This document shows positions 6,799-8,970 of a stretch of DNA of 8,970 bases, in pieces. The stretch is taken from assembly GCA_030830285.1 (NCBI GenBank), contig JAURNF010000066.1, positions 1 through 8,970 of the forward strand, given 5' to 3'. Both the position numbers and the translations under genes were made by a program. Position 1 is the stretch's first letter. Every line of letters begins with the position of its first letter. The DNA comes from Candidatus Kapaibacterium sp. (GTDB taxonomy: Bacteria; Bacteroidota; Ignavibacteria; Kapaibacteriales; Kapaibacteriaceae). The notes below the pieces were generated by a model, which did not search any database, had not been told where the DNA came from, and saw only the letters and a program-made list of their open reading frames with translations.

Positions 6799-6806
6799 CA
6801 AAGTTA
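6799..6806 (-). promoter_or_regulatory. TAnnTTTG -7 box for the minus-strand lipoprotein gene
   Basis: The minus strand reads TAACTTTG, another exact TAnnTTTG match, 49 bases before the ATG at 6749. Transcription from it would give a leader of roughly 45 bases carrying the GGAG ribosome-binding site. That contrasts with the boxes that abut the start codons of polA, uppP and terC. No clear TTG -33 element is seen. In the rest of this 219-bp intergenic region I find no convincing promoter for dnaK on the plus strand. Confidence 0.4.
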
Positions 6807-6955
6807 TCATGCCAGATCCACAGGGTGGGACGGATAAATCGGCATACTCCGCTAACCTGCGTCTGCCATAATGTCAGTCTTTCGACCCAAAACCGCTGTT
6901 GGCACGCTTTTGCTAGGCGTTTTCTCGACACCAACGAAGAATCATCACAATTATC

Positions 6956-6960
6956 AAGGA
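6956..6960 (+). promoter_or_regulatory. Ribosome-binding site that fixes the dnaK start
   Basis: AAGGA lies 8 bases before the ATG at 6969, whose product begins MGKIIGIDLGTTNS, the universal DnaK N-terminus. The open frame extends upstream to 6744, but those 75 codons have no similarity to any DnaK N-terminus and overlap the start of the opposite-strand lipoprotein gene and its promoter. Confidence 0.75.
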
Positions 6961-6968
6961 CAGCCCTC

Positions 6969-8870
6969 ATGGGTAAAATTATCGGGATCGACCTTGGCAC
7001 CACGAACTCGTGCGTGTCGGTCATGGAAGGTACAACGCCAGTGGTGATTGCGAATGCCGAGGGCATGCGCACAACACCATCGATTGTGGCCTTCACAAAG
7101 AGCGGTGAGCGCCTTGTGGGCCAAGCCGCAAAGCGTCAATCGGTAACGAATCCAAAGAACACGATCTACTCGATCAAGCGCTTCATGGGCCGTCAGATGT
7201 CGGAAGTATCCGACGAAGCCAAGAACGTACCATACGCAGTAGTTGCAGGCGAGAACAATACAGCCCGCGTCGACATTGATGGACGTCTGTATTCGCCCCC
7301 TGAAATCTCGGCGATGACGCTTCAAAAGATGAAGCAAACAGCCGAAGATTATCTCGGTGAGAAGATCACCGAAGCTGTGATCACGGTACCTGCCTACTTC
7401 AACGACGCACAACGTCAGGCAACAAAAGATGCGGGTGAAATCGCTGGATTGACGGTGCGACGCATCATCAACGAGCCAACAGCTGCAGCCCTTGCCTATG
7501 GTCTCGACAAGAAGGGCGTTAACCAAACTGTTGTCGTGTACGACCTTGGTGGTGGTACGTTCGATATCTCGATTCTCGAAATCGGCGATGGTGTGTTCGA
7601 AGTAAAGTCAACCAACGGCGACACACACCTTGGTGGCGACAACTTCGACCAGCGCCTGATCGACTTCCTTGCTGATGAATTCAACAAGCAAGAAAGCATC
7701 GACCTCCGCAAGGATCCGATGGCTCTTCAGCGTCTGCGCGAAGCAGCAGAAAAGGCCAAGATCGAGCTCTCGCAAATGCTGCAGACGGATGTGAACTTGC
7801 CGTTCATCACAGCAACAGCCGACGGACCAAAGCACCTGAACGTTAACATCACACGTGCGAAGTTTGAACAACTCTGCACCGATCTGTTCGACCGCTCACT
7901 GAAGCCATGTGAAGGCGCGCTGCGCGATGCAAAGCTCTCGCCATCACAAATCGATGAAGTGATTCTTGTAGGGGGCTCAACACGCATCCCGAAGATTCAA
8001 GAACTCGTGAAGAACTTCTTCGGCAAGGAACCATCAAAGGGCGTAAACCCTGATGAAGTTGTAGCCGTTGGAGCTGCAATTCAAGGGGGCGTACTCTCGG
8101 GCGATGTGAAGGATGTTCTCCTGCTTGACGTTACACCACTGTCGCTCGGCATCGAGACAATGGGCGGCGTGATGACGCCGATGATTTCGTCGAACACAAC
8201 AATCCCGCATCGCAAGACGGAAACGTTCTCGACTGCATCTGATAGCCAGCCATCGGTGGAAATTCACATCCTCCAGGGCGAGCGCTCGATGGCAGCTGAC
8301 AACAAGACGCTGGGCAAGTTCCACCTCGATGGAATTCCACCAGCACCTCGCGGCGTGCCACAAATCGAAGTAACGTTCGACATCGATGCGAACGGTATTC
8401 TGAGTGTGACGGCGAAGGACAAGGCGACGAACAAGGAGCAGAACATCCGCATCACCGGCTCGAGCGGTCTGGACAAGAACGAAGTCGAGCAAATGAAGCG
8501 GGATGCACAAGAACACGCTGCCGAAGACAAGAAGCGCAAGGAGGAAATCGAGTTGCGCAACCAGGCAGATCAACTTGTGTACAGCACCGAAAAGCAACTC
8601 ACAGAGTATGGTGAGAAGCTCGACGCCGACACAAAGGATCGCATCTCGAAGGCAAAGGAACGTCTGGCCGACGCAAGCAAGAACAACGCAGCTGATATCC
8701 GTCCAGCAATGGATGCATTGAACCAGCTGTGGAGTGAAGCATCGACGAAGATGTACGAGCAAGCGTCACAAGCACAGCCTGCAGCAGATGGCCCAGCTGG
8801 CGGCGCAGAAGCCGGCGCCGACGGGAAGAATGTCGAAGACGCCGACTATACAATCGTCGACGAGAAGTAA
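6969..8870 (+). CDS. dnaK: Molecular chaperone DnaK (Hsp70)
   Basis: The 633-residue protein is a complete bacterial Hsp70, the ATP-driven cytosolic chaperone that works with DnaJ and GrpE. The nucleotide-binding domain (1-380) has phosphate-1 motif IGIDLGTTNS (5-14), SIKRFMG (Lys70), INEPTAA (167-173), phosphate-2 motif YDLGGGTFDIS (191-201, with Thr197 at the site equivalent to E. coli Thr199) and LVGGSTRIP (333-341). The linker VLLLDVTP (383-390) leads to the substrate-binding beta domain (about 391-500), the helical lid (about 502-600) and an Ala/Gly-rich tail ending DADYTIVDEK, close to the usual acidic C-terminal motif. grpE and dnaJ are not next to it in this window. No CIRCE/HrcA operator or sigma-32-type promoter is recognisable upstream. 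A strong hairpin terminator follows 22 bases after the stop. Confidence 0.99.
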   Translation: MGKIIGIDLGTTNSCVSVMEGTTPVVIANAEGMRTTPSIVAFTKSGERLVGQAAKRQSVTNPKNTIYSIKRFMGRQMSEVSDEAKNVPYAVVAGENNTARVDIDGRLYSPPEISAMTLQKMKQTAEDYLGEKITEAVITVPAYFNDAQRQATKDAGEIAGLTVRRIINEPTAAALAYGLDKKGVNQTVVVYDLGGGTFDISILEIGDGVFEVKSTNGDTHLGGDNFDQRLIDFLADEFNKQESIDLRKDPMALQRLREAAEKAKIELSQMLQTDVNLPFITATADGPKHLNVNITRAKFEQLCTDLFDRSLKPCEGALRDAKLSPSQIDEVILVGGSTRIPKIQELVKNFFGKEPSKGVNPDEVVAVGAAIQGGVLSGDVKDVLLLDVTPLSLGIETMGGVMTPMISSNTTIPHRKTETFSTASDSQPSVEIHILQGERSMAADNKTLGKFHLDGIPPAPRGVPQIEVTFDIDANGILSVTAKDKATNKEQNIRITGSSGLDKNEVEQMKRDAQEHAAEDKKRKEEIELRNQADQLVYSTEKQLTEYGEKLDADTKDRISKAKERLADASKNNAADIRPAMDALNQLWSEASTKMYEQASQAQPAADGPAGGAEAGADGKNVEDADYTIVDEK

Positions 8871-8892
8871 TCGTACCAGACAGTCTCTCACG

Positions 8893-8936
8893 AGCCCCGC
8901 ATCAACATCTCGTTGGTGCGAGGCTTTCTGTATTTT
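8893..8936 (+). terminator. Rho-independent-type terminator after dnaK
   Basis: A hairpin pairs 8893-8906 (AGCCCCGCATCAAC) with 8912-8925 (GTTGGTGCGAGGCT) around the 5-base loop ATCTC. The 14-bp stem has one mismatch (C-A) and one G-T wobble. It is followed by TTTCTGTATTTT, an interrupted T-rich tract. It fits the end of a monocistronic dnaK transcript. Confidence 0.75.
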
Positions 8937-8938
8937 CC
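8931..8938 (+). promoter_or_regulatory. Weak TAnnTTTG-like box before the last gene
   Basis: TATTTTCC matches the TAnnTT core but not the final TG of TAnnTTTG. It ends 3 bases before the ATG at 8942, the same spacing as in front of the terC-family gene. It overlaps the T-rich tail of the dnaK terminator, so the match could simply reflect that T-tract. Confidence 0.25.
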
Positions 8939-8941
8939 AGC

Positions 8942-8970
8942 ATGGCTACTACTCGTTCAAAAGTTGTCGA
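8942..8970 (+). CDS. N-terminus of an unidentified gene (cut by window edge)
   Basis: An ATG at 8942, 16 bases after the end of the dnaK terminator stem, opens a frame reading MATTRSKVV up to the window edge. Only nine full codons are visible, so no product can be named. No Shine-Dalgarno site precedes it. The location right after a terminator and a box-like element is what suggests a real start; it could still be chance. Confidence 0.4.

Noticed and set aside
6900..6914. Sigma-54-like promoter (TGGCAC then TTGCT) upstream of dnaK
   Set aside because: The GG and GC dinucleotides are separated by 9 bases rather than the strict 10, and no activator gene or site is seen.
6744..6968. 75-codon N-terminal extension of DnaK
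   Set aside because: It has no DnaK-like sequence, overlaps the opposite lipoprotein gene start and its promoter, and the AAGGA site plus the conserved MGKIIGIDLGTTNS fix the start at 6969.
8034..8762. 242-codon minus-strand open frame inside dnaK
   Set aside because: It is a Cys/Leu/Arg-rich shadow of the dnaK codons, with no start signal or domain.

Overview
The window reads as ordinary chromosome from a bacterium of the Bacteroidota/Chlorobi (FCB) side of the tree, possibly an Ignavibacteria- or Kapabacteria-like lineage. The evidence is moderate: mid-range GC, TAnnTTTG boxes of the kind Bacteroidota sigma factors use at -7, little use of Shine-Dalgarno sites at several genes, and the overall character of DnaK and PolA. 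The exact lineage is inference. There is no tRNA, rRNA, CRISPR array, transposase or phage gene.

Layout. Positions 1-4424 hold a minus-strand run read from right to left: polA (DNA polymerase I with all three domains), then after 17 bases of non-coding spacer an unusual single ORF that joins undecaprenyl-diphosphatase (UppP) to a cyclophilin-type peptidyl-prolyl isomerase, then the first 32 codons of a secreted protein cut by the window edge. Positions 4425-4546 form a divergent promoter region. It contains two copies of a GC-rich palindrome and a short 10-bp tandem repeat. Positions 4547-5980 (plus) hold a TerC/Alx-family membrane protein and a small NlpC/P60 lipoprotein, probably one operon. 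A two-domain lipoprotein of unknown function (5985-6749, minus) converges on it with a 4-base gap. dnaK (6969-8870, plus) follows and ends in a good hairpin terminator, and a new plus-strand gene starts at 8942.

Two things stand out. First, the UppP-cyclophilin fusion: the last UppP membrane helix ends in a lipobox-like FTAC and runs straight into a linker and a cyclophilin with conserved active-site residues. This would tether a prolyl isomerase to the undecaprenyl-phosphate recycling enzyme, or it is a pair of genes sharing one helix as membrane anchor and signal peptide. Second, the start regions fall into two classes. polA, uppP and terC each have an exact TAnnTTTG box ending 3-5 bases before the start codon and no Shine-Dalgarno site, which predicts leaderless mRNAs. 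The lipoprotein genes, dnaK and the partial secreted gene have a GGAG-, GAGGA- or AAGGA-type site.

The genes are mostly housekeeping (replication/repair, cell-wall lipid recycling, metal or pH homeostasis, wall hydrolysis, chaperone) and do not form one pathway, apart from a loose envelope theme (UppP-cyclophilin, NlpC/P60, lipoproteins).
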